A DNA stretch of 64,000 bases from Stenotrophomonas rhizophila (lineage in GTDB: Bacteria; Pseudomonadota; Gammaproteobacteria; Xanthomonadales; Xanthomonadaceae): the NCBI RefSeq assembly GCF_007667275.1, contig NZ_VDQT01000004.1, positions 372,001-436,000 on the forward strand, read 5' to 3'. Each line of letters begins with the position of its first letter. The stretch's first letter is position 1. The position numbers were made by a program, and so were the translations under genes. Positions 52,679 through 61,749 of the stretch are shown here, one piece after another. The notes under the pieces are model-generated. The model ran no database searches, was not told where the DNA came from, and saw nothing but the letters and a program-made list of their open reading frames with translations.

Positions 52679-53923
52679 TTATTGCGACTGCTTTTCCACC
52701 ACCGCGCTGCCATCGCGCAGTTCCGGTGGCGGGTTGCTTACCACCTGCTGGCCGGCGCTGAGGCCGGCGGTGACCTGGCGGTCGTTGTTGAGCGCCACGC
52801 CTACCGTGACCGGTACCTGCTGCACGCGCTGGTCATCGCCCACCACGAACGCCACCGTCTTCTGCTCGCGCTCGACCAGTGCCGAGGCCGGCACGCGCAC
52901 GCCCTTCGGCGCGGCGGCCTGGGCCGGTGCGGCCGATTCCAGGAAGCTCACCCGCACGCCCATTTCCGGCACGATGCGCGGGTCTTTCACCTTCAGTGCC
53001 ACGCGCACCTTGACCGTGGCCTTGCCGCGGTCGGCGGTGGGAACGATCGCGATCACCTCGGCCGGGATCTTCCACTCCGGGTACGCGTTGAGCGTGGCTT
53101 CCACCGGCATCTTCGGCTGCACGCGGCCAATGAAGGCTTCGCCGACTTCCACTTCGATCTCCAGCGAGTCCATGTCGACGATGGTGCCGATACCGGTGCG
53201 GGTGAAGCCGCCGCCGGCCGACAGCGGCGACACGATCTCGCCCGGCTGTGCCGCCTTGGCGGTGACCACGCCGGAGAACGGCGCGCGTACCACGTTGTTG
53301 TCCACGCCCAGGTCGGCAATCGCCAGCGAGTCGCTGGCGACCTTGGTATTGCGCTGGGCGGTGCGCAGCTGTGCGCGCAGGCTGTCGCGCTGGGCCATGG
53401 CCAGGTCGAACTGCGAGCGCGAAACCAGCTGCTGGTCCACCAGTTTCTGCAGGCGCCCGGCTTCGGCATCGGCCTGGGCCACCTGGGCCTGCAGGCCGGC
53501 CAGCTGGCTGCGCGCGGCTTCCAGCTGCGACGCCGACAGGCTGCGCTGGGCGTTGGCATCGATCGGGTCCAGGGTCGCCATGACCTGGCCTTCTTCCACC
53601 CGCATGCCTTCTTCGATCATCACCTCGCGCACCTTGCCGGTGATCTTGGCCGACACCGTGGCCATGCGCCGGGCCACCACATAGCCGCTGGCGTCGAGCA
53701 CCGAGCTGCTGGCGGTGCCCTGCTGGATCGCCACCACCGGCGCGGTGGTCACCTCGATGGGCCGTTCGCGACCGAACACGAACCAGGCGACAGCGCCCAG
53801 AAGCAGCAGGACCACGAGGGCCAGCACGATCCACAGGCCACGGCGTGGCGACGAAGGCGGCGGGGCCGATCCCTTCCTGCGGTCGATGCGGAGTTCCTTG
53901 AGCAGTTCAGCGGATGCGTTCAT
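52679..53923 (-). CDS. Periplasmic adaptor (HlyD/RND membrane-fusion protein)
   Basis: 414 residues from ATG 53923. One membrane helix (about 28-50) precedes a biotinyl-lipoyl-like fold, a coiled coil (about 120-175, SASQLEAARSQLAGLQAQVA), and beta-barrel parts (IVDMDSLEIEVEVGEAFIGR). It links the FtsX-type permeases to an outer-membrane channel not encoded here. First gene of the operon. It is divergent from the histidine kinase gene and separated from it by a SMAG pair. Confidence 0.9.
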   Translation of the reverse strand: MNASAELLKELRIDRRKGSAPPPSSPRRGLWIVLALVVLLLLGAVAWFVFGRERPIEVTTAPVVAIQQGTASSSVLDASGYVVARRMATVSAKITGKVREVMIEEGMRVEEGQVMATLDPIDANAQRSLSASQLEAARSQLAGLQAQVAQADAEAGRLQKLVDQQLVSRSQFDLAMAQRDSLRAQLRTAQRNTKVASDSLAIADLGVDNNVVRAPFSGVVTAKAAQPGEIVSPLSAGGGFTRTGIGTIVDMDSLEIEVEVGEAFIGRVQPKMPVEATLNAYPEWKIPAEVIAIVPTADRGKATVKVRVALKVKDPRIVPEMGVRVSFLESAAPAQAAAPKGVRVPASALVEREQKTVAFVVGDDQRVQQVPVTVGVALNNDRQVTAGLSAGQQVVSNPPPELRDGSAVVEKQSQ

Positions 53924-54097
53924 CGTGAGTCTGGACGTGGAATCGGGCCGAGTGTGACCGCAACCATGGTTGCGGGCAAACCGGCGGGGTGCCGGGTGGG
54001 GCACAGCATGCCCGCCAGGTGGGGGCTGTGGCAGTGACAGCTGTCATCCAATCCAGGTGATCCAGCCCACTGCCCGGGCCATTCCCAACAAGGCATC

Positions 54098-54181
54098 GTA
54101 GAGCCACGCCCTGCGTGGCTGCGCGGTCCCCAGGCCCAGCGTGATCCACGCACCGCGCAGCCACGCAGGGCGTGGCTCTAC
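54098..54181. repeat. Diverging pair of SMAG/REP palindromes
   Basis: A plus element (54098-54122) and a minus element (54157-54181), both with GCCACGC/GCGTGGC arms. Their GTAG heads point outward, opposite to most pairs in the window, so the whole 84 bases could fold as one long hairpin. Confidence 0.87.
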
Positions 54182-54236
54182 CCCACTGGAAGCTGCCATG
54201 ATCGCGCCTCGACCCTCGTCCGACCGGGAACCCACC

Positions 54237-55496
54237 ATGTTGCCCCGCTGGCTTGCCTCCCTGCTTCGCCCCGCGCCGGATTCGGCCGTGGCCGACAACC
54301 TGCGGCGGGGAAAGCCCGCCTGGTCCGACGCGGTGCACCTGTTGTGGACCGGCTGGGTCTTCCTCACCCCGATGTTCGGCGGTGGCTTCACCCTGCTCTG
54401 GCTGTGGCTCACCCTGCTGACCTACCCGGTATTCCTGGCCCTGTACGCCCGCCAGCTGCTGTCGCCGCGCCGGCATGCGCCGCGCTACGCGATGGCGATG
54501 GTGGCCATGGGCCTGGCGCTGCTGCCGTGGTACCCGTCGGGCATCAGCTACTTCATCTTCGGCTGCGTCACGCTACGGGTGTGCCGTACCGGCAGCGCGT
54601 GGCGCTACCTGGCGCAGCTGGCCGCGCTGAACGCGGCGTTCGTGGCCATCGCGCTGTGGGTGGGCTATCACTGGCAGCTGGTGGTGTGGATTCCGTCGAT
54701 GGCGTTCATCATCGGCGTCATCATCAATGTGGAAAGTACCAACAAGGACCGCGATGCGGCCCTGCAGCTGTCGCAGGACGAAGTGCGCCGGTTGGCCGCG
54801 ACCGCCGAGCGTGAGCGCATCGGCCGCGACCTGCATGACCTGCTCGGCCACACCCTGTCGATGATCACCCTGAAGCTGGAGCTGTCGCGAAAGCTGTTCG
54901 ACCGCGACCCCGAGCGCGCCCGGCTGGAGATCACCGAAGCCGAGGCCGTGGCCCGGCAGGCGCTGGCCGAAGTACGCAGCGCGGTCACCGGCATCCGCGC
55001 CAGCGACCTGGCCGCCGAACTGGCGGCAGCGCGGTTGCTGCTGGAATGCCAGCACGTGCACCTGCACTACAGTGCGCCGCCGCCGATGCCGGTGGAGGTC
55101 GAACGAGGGCTGGCGCTGGTGCTGCGCGAGGCGGTCACCAACATCGCGCGGCATGCCGATGCGCGGCAGGCCTGGGTCTCGTTCGCGCAGGAAGGGCGCA
55201 CGCTGTCGCTGCAGGTCCGCGATGACGGCCGGGGCGGCGTGCAGGTGGACGGCAATGGGCTGGCCGGCATGCGCGAACGCGTGGCGGCGCTGCGCGGCAC
55301 GCTGCGGCTGCAGTCCACGCGCGGGGAGGGCACCACGGTGGCCGTGCAGGTGCCGCTGCCTGCGGCGACCACGTCCACGTCGGTGCAGCAGGAGCCGGCC
55401 CCGACGAAAGCGCCTGAGGCGAGCGTCACGCCGACCACGACCGTGGCAGCCGGTGCCGATCTGCCCGCGCAGGTACTCGGTGAGGCAACGCCATGA
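54237..55496 (+). CDS. NarL/DesK-type sensor histidine kinase
   Basis: 419 residues from ATG 54237 (ATG 54198 is also open but falls next to the SMAG repeat). Four to five membrane helices (about 40-165) lead to the HisKA_3 H-box ERERIGRDLHDLLGHTLSMI, then the ATPase motifs LREAVTNIARHA and DDGRGG, GNGLAGMRERV. A 40-residue Pro/Thr/Ala tail with no domain ends the protein. ATGA overlap with the response regulator. The DesK class often senses membrane state. Confidence 0.9.
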   Translation: MLPRWLASLLRPAPDSAVADNLRRGKPAWSDAVHLLWTGWVFLTPMFGGGFTLLWLWLTLLTYPVFLALYARQLLSPRRHAPRYAMAMVAMGLALLPWYPSGISYFIFGCVTLRVCRTGSAWRYLAQLAALNAAFVAIALWVGYHWQLVVWIPSMAFIIGVIINVESTNKDRDAALQLSQDEVRRLAATAERERIGRDLHDLLGHTLSMITLKLELSRKLFDRDPERARLEITEAEAVARQALAEVRSAVTGIRASDLAAELAAARLLLECQHVHLHYSAPPPMPVEVERGLALVLREAVTNIARHADARQAWVSFAQEGRTLSLQVRDDGRGGVQVDGNGLAGMRERVAALRGTLRLQSTRGEGTTVAVQVPLPAATTSTSVQQEPAPTKAPEASVTPTTTVAAGADLPAQVLGEATP

Positions 55497-56095
55497 TCCG
55501 TATCGTGCTGGCCGAAGACCAGGCCATGGTGCGCGGCGCGCTGTCGGCGCTGCTCGGGCTGGAGCCGGACATCGAGGTGCTGGGTGCGGCCGCCGACGGC
55601 GAGGCGGCGTGGCGCATGCTGCAGCAGCTGCAGCCGGACATCCTGGTCACCGACATTGAAATGCCGGGATTGTCAGGCCTGGAGCTGGCGCAGCGGATCG
55701 CGCGGCAGGAATTGCCGATCAAGGTAGTGATCGTCACCACCTTCGCACGCTCGGGCTTCCTGCGCCGCGCGCTGGATGCCGGCGTGTGTGGCTACCTGCT
55801 CAAGGACGCACCGGCCGAAAAGCTGGCCGACGCACTGCGCCAGGTGCAGCACGGTGGCCGCGCCATCGACCCGCAGCTGGCGCTGGATGCATGGTCGCAG
55901 GCCGACCCGCTCAACGACCGCGAACGCCAAGTGCTGCGGCTGTCGGGCGACGGTCGCTCGGCCAGTGAAATCGCCACCCAGCTGGGCCTGTCACACGGCA
56001 CCGTGCGCAATTACCTTTCCGAATGCATCGGCAAGCTCGGCGTCGCCAACCGCATCGAGGCCTATCGCCTGGCCCGACAGAAAGGATGGTTGTAG
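55493..56095 (+). CDS. NarL/DesR-type response regulator
   Basis: 200 residues. The receiver domain has EDQ (8-10), the phospho-acceptor Asp in ILVTDIEMPGLSG, and a conserved Lys in YLLKDAPAEK. The LuxR-type C-terminal helix-turn-helix is LNDRERQVLRLSGDGRSASE followed by IATQLGLSHGTVRNYLSE. It probably controls the divergent ABC operon, by proximity only. Its stop TAG lies in a GTAG palindrome. Confidence 0.92.
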   Translation: MIRIVLAEDQAMVRGALSALLGLEPDIEVLGAAADGEAAWRMLQQLQPDILVTDIEMPGLSGLELAQRIARQELPIKVVIVTTFARSGFLRRALDAGVCGYLLKDAPAEKLADALRQVQHGGRAIDPQLALDAWSQADPLNDRERQVLRLSGDGRSASEIATQLGLSHGTVRNYLSECIGKLGVANRIEAYRLARQKGWL

Positions 56096-56146
56096 CCACC
56101 AACGGTGGCGACAACCATCCGGTAGCACACGACCGTTGGTCGTGTG
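56092..56146 (+). repeat. Two GTAG palindromes in tandem
   Basis: A short element GTAG-CCACC-AAC-GGTGG (56092-56108) supplies the stop of the regulator gene; a full SMAG element (56122-56146, CACACGACC-GTT-GGTCGTGTG) follows in the same direction. Confidence 0.82.
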
Positions 56147-56151
56147 ACTTT

Positions 56152-56694
56152 TCAACGGTCTGTCCTGCCCCTCGCCATCGCCTGGAACACCCCGTCCCTG
56201 CGCACCCACAGGTGGAACAGCGCCGCACTCAGGTGCAGTACCACCGTGGCGAACAACGCATACGCCAGCACGCTGTGCGCGCCGCGCAGCGCCGCATATA
56301 GCGCCACGTCATGCGGCAGGATCGGCGGCAGCAGCACGCCCTTCCACATCTGGATCGGGTATCCACCGGCCGACAGCATCGCCCAGCCCACCAGCGGCAT
56401 CGCCAGCATCAACCCGTACAGCACCCAATGCGACGCGTGCGCTGCGAACACCTGCCACGCCGGCAGGTCGGCCGGCAGCGGCGGCGGCCGGTGCCGCAGC
56501 CGGTTCACCAGCCGCACCACCGCCAGCAGCAGGATCGCAATCCCCAGCGGCCGGTGCAGGTCCACCAGCATCGGCCGCCAGTGCAGCGACGCCACCATGG
56601 TCACGCCCACGAACAGCATGGTCAGGATCAGCGCCGCCATCAGCCAGTGCAGGACGCGCGCGGTGAGATTGAAGTGGCCGGCCTCGCGGTTCAT
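56152..56694 (-). CDS. Cytochrome b561
   Basis: 180 residues, four hydrophobic helices. Heme-ligand histidines are placed as in the bacterial b561 (CybB) family: HW in ARVLHWLMA, LVDLHRPLG, AAHASHWVLYGLMLAMPLVG and LRGAHSVLAYALFATVVLHL. It transfers electrons between the quinone pool or superoxide and heme at the inner membrane. Coupled by ATGA overlap to the catalase-family gene upstream. Confidence 0.92.
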   Translation of the reverse strand: MNREAGHFNLTARVLHWLMAALILTMLFVGVTMVASLHWRPMLVDLHRPLGIAILLLAVVRLVNRLRHRPPPLPADLPAWQVFAAHASHWVLYGLMLAMPLVGWAMLSAGGYPIQMWKGVLLPPILPHDVALYAALRGAHSVLAYALFATVVLHLSAALFHLWVRRDGVFQAMARGRTDR

Positions 56695-57803
56695 CGCGCC
56701 TTCTCCTGGCCGCCGCCGCGGGTCTTGCCGCCGGCAAGCTCGCGCTCGCGGCGGTTGAACGATTCGGAATACACCGCCGAGCGTGCCGCCAGGATCGGGT
56801 CATCGGTACCGGCGATGCCACTGGGCAGGATCAGCGGATCGAAGTTCACGTTGTTGCAGGCGCCGCCGGCCTGCGGCTGCATCGCGGTGAGGCTGAGCGT
56901 GCCGGCCTTCACCCGGCGCCGGTCGTCGGGCCAGGCAATGGAGGGGTCGCTGATGTCATCGCCATCGCCGGCCAGCGTCACCCACATGTCCCAGCGCACC
57001 GGCCCCTGCGCCAGCCGCTGCGCGAATTCGTCGGCCAGGTAATCCAGCCCGGCCTGCGCGCGCTGTTCGGGACTCATTGCTTCGAATGCGGCCTGCGGGC
57101 GCATGCTCCAGCGCACTGCGTGTTCGTTGCCATCGGCGGCGGTGAAGCGGAAGCTGTTCACCCCGTTGTAGTCGGTATTGGCCCAGCTGGTCGACCACGG
57201 CGCGCTCTTGGCCCATTCGCCGAACGCACGCGCGGACGGGTACTTCGCGGCGATGGCCGCCATCTTCGCCGGGTCCGGCTTGCCGGTGGCCGGGTCGGGA
57301 ATGCCGGCGCGGGTCTGTTCCAGGAACGCCTCGGTGGTGGGCACGGCGAAGAACGGGAAGCTGTTCATCGCCATGCGCCATTCCTGGCCGTCGTCGGTCA
57401 CCAGCTGCAGCGCCATGCTGCGGACCCGCGCGCTGGCGTCTGCACCATGCGGGTCGCCGCCGCCGATCGACAGCCGGCCCAGCGCCGGCACCTGCTGCTG
57501 GCGGAACACTCGCGCCGAACTCAGCGCGGCGCCGTCCGGCGAGCCCTGGAAAGTGCCGCTGACGCAGACGCCCTTGCTGTGCGCGCGGCGGAAGCCGGGA
57601 TGATTGGCGCCGGTGGCTTCAATGGTGTCGGTAAAGGCCTGCGCGGTAGCGCGGTCGCGGCCCAGCCAGCCGGCCAGCCAGGCGAACGCCAGCACGATCA
57701 CACCGGCGATCAGCGCGATCAGCGCGATCCACAGCAGCGGCGAATGGGGCGGGCGCGGGGCATCCGGCTCGCGGCCGGCGCGGGTGTAGCGGAAGAGCGA
57801 CAT
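56691..57803 (-). CDS. Catalase-related peroxidase (SrpA-like), membrane-anchored
   Basis: 370 residues. An N-terminal helix (about 24-46) is followed by a minimal catalase core with the distal His region RRAHSKGVCVSGTF, the distal Asn region NSFPFF and the proximal Tyr region AARSAVYSESFNRR. It is shorter than true catalases, as in the SrpA/YwhA-like peroxidase group. Pairing with cytochrome b561 suggests electrons are fed to it from the membrane. Peroxide is probably handled on the periplasmic side. Confidence 0.9.
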   Translation of the reverse strand: MSLFRYTRAGREPDAPRPPHSPLLWIALIALIAGVIVLAFAWLAGWLGRDRATAQAFTDTIEATGANHPGFRRAHSKGVCVSGTFQGSPDGAALSSARVFRQQQVPALGRLSIGGGDPHGADASARVRSMALQLVTDDGQEWRMAMNSFPFFAVPTTEAFLEQTRAGIPDPATGKPDPAKMAAIAAKYPSARAFGEWAKSAPWSTSWANTDYNGVNSFRFTAADGNEHAVRWSMRPQAAFEAMSPEQRAQAGLDYLADEFAQRLAQGPVRWDMWVTLAGDGDDISDPSIAWPDDRRRVKAGTLSLTAMQPQAGGACNNVNFDPLILPSGIAGTDDPILAARSAVYSESFNRRERELAGGKTRGGGQEKAR

Positions 57804-57905
57804 GGGCCGTTACCTGCCTTCTCGAACGTGAGCGGGGTGGGTGGGGCCCATGGTCGCAGAACCCCCGCCACGCCGATATTCACATTTTCGACAAGATTCG
57901 CCCGA

Positions 57906-59273
57906 TCAGGCGTAGCGCCCCTTCAACATCGTCCACGCCGACCGCAACGCCAGCGCCTCGCCACCGGCCGGGCGGCCCGGGCGTTCGCCATCGTTCCACG
58001 CATACACGTCCAGGTGCGCCCACACCTGGCCTTCGCCGATGAAGCGTTCCAGGTACAGCGCCGCGGTGACCGAGCCGGCCATGCGCGAACCGGCGTTGGC
58101 CAGGTCGGCAATGCCGCTGTGCAGGTAGCGCAGGTACGGGCGCCACAACGGCATGCGCCAGACCGGGTCACGGGTGCTCTCACCGGCCTGCAGCCACTGC
58201 TGGGCCAGCGTGTCGTTGTTGCTGAACAGCGCCGGCAGGTCCGGGCCCAGCGCGATCCGCGCCGCACCGGTCAGGGTGGCGAAGTCGAGCACGATCTCCG
58301 GGCTCTGCTCGCTGGCGTAGGTCAGCGCGTCGCACAGCACCAGGCGGCCTTCGGCGTCGGTGTTGTCGATCTCGATGCTCAGGCCCTTGCGGGTGGCGAT
58401 GACTTCGCCCGGGCGGAACGCGTCCGGCCCGATCGCGTTTTCCACCGCCGCGATCAGCAGGGTCAGCTGCACCGGCAGGTCCTGCGCCATCACCAACCCG
58501 GCCAGGGCCAGCGCATGCGCGGCGCCGCCCATGTCCTTCTTCATGTTGCGCATGCCGTCGGCCGGCTTGATGTCCAGCCCGCCGGTGTCGAAGCACACGC
58601 CCTTGCCCACCAGCGCCACGTGCGGGCGACCGGCCTGGCCCCAACGCAGCGCGATCAGGCGCGGCGCACGGTGCGAAGCGCGGCCCACGGCGTGGATGGC
58701 CGGGAAGTTCTGCTCCAGCAGCGCATCGCCGGTGATCACCTCGACCTGCGCACCGTGCGCGGCGGCCAGTTCACGCGCGGCGTCTTCCAGCTGCTGCGGG
58801 CCCATGTCTTCGGTGGGCGTGTTGACCCAGTCGCGCACGCGCAGGCTGGCGGTGATCACATCGCGCACTTCGGGTGCCGGGGTTGCCAGCAGCTGCGCCG
58901 GGGCGCGGTTGGGCTTGCGGTAGCGCGCGAAGCGGTAGCTGCCCAGGCCCCAGCCCAGGTGCAGCAGGGTTTCGATCTCGCCGGGCAGCGCGTCGGCCAG
59001 CTGCCAGACCGTGCCTTCCGGCAGCGCGAACGGCGCATGCGCATAGGCATACGCATCGCCCGGGTCGCCCACGCCGACGATCGCGCCGGCCAGGCCGTGC
59101 GGGCCCGGCAGCAGCACCACGCTGCCACCGCTGCCGTTGAAATGCTGCGCGTCCAGCCAGGCAACCAGCGTCGCGTCCTGCTGCGCCCGCCATGCCGCGA
59201 ACTGCTCGCGCTCCATGACATGCAGCGGCAGGGCCTTGGCCGAATCGGTGGTGAAGCCGGTGATCTGGGTCAT
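57906..59273 (-). CDS. M17 leucyl aminopeptidase family protein (PepB-like)
   Basis: 455 residues from ATG 59273. The two-metal site motifs are VGKGVCFDTGGLDIKP with the catalytic Lys, MKKDMGGAAH and the family signature NTDAEGRL. It removes N-terminal residues from peptides in the cytosol as a hexamer. An in-frame extension up to 59693 overlaps the HAD gene and is not real coding. Its start overlaps the HAD gene's stop. Confidence 0.93.
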   Translation of the reverse strand: MTQITGFTTDSAKALPLHVMEREQFAAWRAQQDATLVAWLDAQHFNGSGGSVVLLPGPHGLAGAIVGVGDPGDAYAYAHAPFALPEGTVWQLADALPGEIETLLHLGWGLGSYRFARYRKPNRAPAQLLATPAPEVRDVITASLRVRDWVNTPTEDMGPQQLEDAARELAAAHGAQVEVITGDALLEQNFPAIHAVGRASHRAPRLIALRWGQAGRPHVALVGKGVCFDTGGLDIKPADGMRNMKKDMGGAAHALALAGLVMAQDLPVQLTLLIAAVENAIGPDAFRPGEVIATRKGLSIEIDNTDAEGRLVLCDALTYASEQSPEIVLDFATLTGAARIALGPDLPALFSNNDTLAQQWLQAGESTRDPVWRMPLWRPYLRYLHSGIADLANAGSRMAGSVTAALYLERFIGEGQVWAHLDVYAWNDGERPGRPAGGEALALRSAWTMLKGRYA

Positions 59274-60007
59274 GCGGGGTCGTGCTCCGTTCGTGGACGG
59301 GCGTGCTGCGCCGATGCGTTCGCATCGAGCCAGTCGGCCAGTCCGGTCAGGGTGTCGAACTGCAGGTCGGGCTGCAGCGAAGGATGGTGCCAGGTGTGTT
59401 CGACGCGGTTGATCCAGCAGCCGCGCAGGCCGGCCTGCATCGCGCCGACCACGTCCATCTCGACGTGGTCGCCCACGTGCAGCACCTGCGCCGGGGGCAC
59501 GCCCAGGCGGTCGCAGGCGGCGTGGAAGATGCTGGCGGCCGGCTTGGCCGCGCCGTGCTCGCGCGAGCCGAGCTGGAATACGAAGTGGTGGTCCAGGCCG
59601 ATGCGGACGAGGTCGGCATTGCCGTTGCTGAGCGCGGCCACCGGCACCCGCGCGGCGATGCGGGCTAGCGCCTCGATCGCATCGGGGTAGCACTCCACCT
59701 GGTTGCGCGCGGCGTAGAACGCCTCGTAAGCCGGTTCCAGCAGGGCCAGGTCGGCGCCGCTGTTTTCCAGCGCTTCGCGCAGGGTCAACCGGCGCAGCGC
59801 GCTCAGGTCGTAGTGCAGGTGCGGGTTGTCGCGGAAGGAGCGCTCGCGCAGCTCACGCATCGCCGCCACCGGATACATCGCGGCGGTGGCGGGGCTGTGC
59901 TGGAGCATCCACTCGTGCAACACCTGGTCGATGCGGGCGCCGATGGGGGCGAACGGCCACAGGGTGTCGTCGAGGTCGAGGGTGATGGCTTGGACGGGAA
60001 AATTCAC
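59270..60007 (-). CDS. HAD-superfamily hydrolase (YigB-like)
   Basis: 245 residues from GTG 60007. HAD motif I is DLDDTLWP, motif II LSNGNAD, motif III Lys in GAAKPAAS, and motif IV HVGDHVEMDV. The cap and length are like YigB, which dephosphorylates a riboflavin precursor and other phosphates; the substrate is not certain. It is first of a coupled pair with the aminopeptidase. Confidence 0.88.
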   Translation of the reverse strand: MNFPVQAITLDLDDTLWPFAPIGARIDQVLHEWMLQHSPATAAMYPVAAMRELRERSFRDNPHLHYDLSALRRLTLREALENSGADLALLEPAYEAFYAARNQVECYPDAIEALARIAARVPVAALSNGNADLVRIGLDHHFVFQLGSREHGAAKPAASIFHAACDRLGVPPAQVLHVGDHVEMDVVGAMQAGLRGCWINRVEHTWHHPSLQPDLQFDTLTGLADWLDANASAQHARPRTEHDPA

Positions 60008-60030
60008 CCGGTCATTCTACGCCTGTGGGG

Positions 60031-60055
60031 GCAGCCACGCAGGGCGTGGCTCTAC
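60031..60055 (-). repeat. SMAG/REP palindrome supplying a stop codon
   Basis: A minus-strand GTAG element with GCCACGC/GCGTGGC arms; its TAG (60052-60054) is the stop codon of the AI-2E permease gene. Confidence 0.88.
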
Positions 60056-61152
60056 TCCAGGAGCTTCGCCCAGCCCTGGGTGCCGTCCAGCCGTGCCAGC
60101 ACCAGCTTGATGCAGACCAGCAGCGGCACCGACAGCAGCAGGCCGACGATGCCCCACAGCCAGCCGAACACCATCAGCGCCAGGATCAGGATCAGCGGCG
60201 AAATCGCCATCTGCCGCCCCAGCACGATCGGGGTCACGATCTGTCCTTCGATGGTATGCAGGGCCAGGTAACAGGCGGCCGGCAGCATCGCCTTGAACGG
60301 ATCGCTGAACTCCACGAAGCCCATCAGCAGCATCAGGGTCACCCCGATCAGCGGGCCCACGTAGGGCGCGAAGTTCAGCAGCGCGGCCACCGTGCCCCAC
60401 AGCAGGGCTTCCTGCAGGCTGATCCCGAGCAGCAGCAACACCCCGGAAAACACCAGCCCCACCAGCGTGTTGATCACGGTGATGGTCAGCACATAGCGCG
60501 ACACCTCGCGTTCGATCGAACGCAGGATGTCGGCGGTGAAGCGCTGCTGCTGGCGGCTGGGGAACAGGGCGATGGCATGCCGCTGCAGGTTCTGTCCGTA
60601 AATCATGAAGAACAGGGTCAGCAGCACCACCGCCAGCACCGACGCGGCCAGCCGCGGCGCGCGGGTCAGCACCTTGTAGGGATCGTCCAGCTGGGTGCGC
60701 ACCACCTGTACCCGGCGGCTGCCTTCGCCGCCGGCCACGCGGGCGAAATTCTCCGCCGCCAGGTTGGCCTGCTGCACCGGCTTGGTCAGGTTCTGCACCT
60801 GGCGGGCGACCTTGCGCAGCTGCTGCGGGGCCTCCTGCGCCCACTCCATTGCTGGACCGATCAGCTGCACGCCCAGCGCGGTGGCGCCGCTCAGGCCCAC
60901 CCCGATCACCAGCACCGCACCCAAGAAGCGCGGAATCCACAGCCGGCCAAGGAAGCGGATGATCGGGTTGCCGACCAGCGCGAAGAACATCGCCAGCAGC
61001 ACCGGCAGGATCACCTCCTGCGCGGCCCACAAGGTGAAGCACACCGCCAGGAAGGCCAGCACCACCAGCGACATCGGCGCGCGTGGGCGCGGTGCGGGCG
61101 GCGGGGGCGCGACGAGGTCAGCGTCGGCAGGGGAAGGCGCAGGAACGCTCAT
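60052..61152 (-). CDS. AI-2E-family (PerM-like) permease
   Basis: 366 residues from ATG 61152. Family features are the early paired helices (LVVLAFLAVCFTLWAAQEVI) and, near the C-terminus, NFAPYVGPLIGVTLMLLMGF and LHTIEGQIVTPIVLGRQMAI. Members are channel-like exporters or Na+/H+ exchangers; a role with autoinducer is not implied. A Pro-rich cytoplasmic start (about 1-30) precedes the first helix. Confidence 0.88.
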   Translation of the reverse strand: MSVPAPSPADADLVAPPPPAPRPRAPMSLVVLAFLAVCFTLWAAQEVILPVLLAMFFALVGNPIIRFLGRLWIPRFLGAVLVIGVGLSGATALGVQLIGPAMEWAQEAPQQLRKVARQVQNLTKPVQQANLAAENFARVAGGEGSRRVQVVRTQLDDPYKVLTRAPRLAASVLAVVLLTLFFMIYGQNLQRHAIALFPSRQQQRFTADILRSIEREVSRYVLTITVINTLVGLVFSGVLLLLGISLQEALLWGTVAALLNFAPYVGPLIGVTLMLLMGFVEFSDPFKAMLPAACYLALHTIEGQIVTPIVLGRQMAISPLILILALMVFGWLWGIVGLLLSVPLLVCIKLVLARLDGTQGWAKLLE

Positions 61153-61218
61153 GCAGGTCGCACGCTGGAGAGGAGACGCATTATTGGGCAACCCGGGTGC
61201 GTGCGGCGTGTGGAGTCG

Positions 61219-61278
61219 GTAGCGCCGGCCGTTGGCCGGCTTACGGGTTACGGAGGGCCGGCCGACGGCCGGCGCTAC
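61219..61278. repeat. Facing pair of SMAG-like palindromes (CGCCGGCC type)
   Basis: A plus element (61219-61240) and a minus element (61257-61278) with GCCGGCC arms between the AI-2E gene and the 61282 gene end. The plus copy is identical to the one inside the SPOR-protein gene at 31005. Confidence 0.87.
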
Positions 61279-61281
61279 CGG

Positions 61282-61749
61282 TCAACGTTCGGAAACGTCG
61301 GTGGCTGCTTCCGCCGGCTGCGGCTGTGGCTGCGCCGCTTCCTGCGTAGCGGTCACCCGGGCCCTGGGCGCAGCGGCAGGCGCTGCCGCCCGCACGGGTG
61401 CCAGCGGGGTGGGGTCGACCGCTTCTTCCACCTTGTCGGCCGCCTGCTCGGCGGTATCGGCGGCCTCGCTGGCCTGCATCGAGGCGAATGCCGCCTGCGC
61501 GCTGGCCATCAGGTTGGACACCGAACCGATCATCTGCAGCCAGCGCGCGCCATGGAAACGGGTCTTGCCCGGTTCCAGCTTGCCGGCGATGAAGCCGCCG
61601 ACCAGGCCCACGCTGACGATGCGCAGCGGCGTCCAGCCCTCCCGCCAGGCCTGGCTGAGGGTGAACCAGTTGCACTGGGTCTCGTCGACCCGGATCGACA
61701 CCACTTTTTCCGCGCGCTTGACGCGGTGGCGCAGGGCTTCGAATTTCAT
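61282..61749 (-). CDS. Small protein of the YqjD-like operon, function unknown
   Basis: 155 residues. A basic N-terminus with WFTLSQAWREGWTPLRIVSV and a hydrophobic Gly-rich stretch (VGLVGGFIAGKL) lead to an Ala/Pro/Glu-rich tail. It occupies the place of yqjK in the enteric yqjDEK group but I see no sequence likeness. Coupled by ATGA to the gene upstream. Confidence 0.75.
   Translation of the reverse strand: MKFEALRHRVKRAEKVVSIRVDETQCNWFTLSQAWREGWTPLRIVSVGLVGGFIAGKLEPGKTRFHGARWLQMIGSVSNLMASAQAAFASMQASEAADTAEQAADKVEEAVDPTPLAPVRAAAPAAAPRARVTATQEAAQPQPQPAEAATDVSER

Noticed and set aside
57906..59693. Extended start for the M17 aminopeptidase at 59693
   Set aside because: The extra 140 codons lie inside the HAD hydrolase gene in another frame and are Arg/Gly-rich; ATG 59273 gives the expected length and the ATGA overlap.
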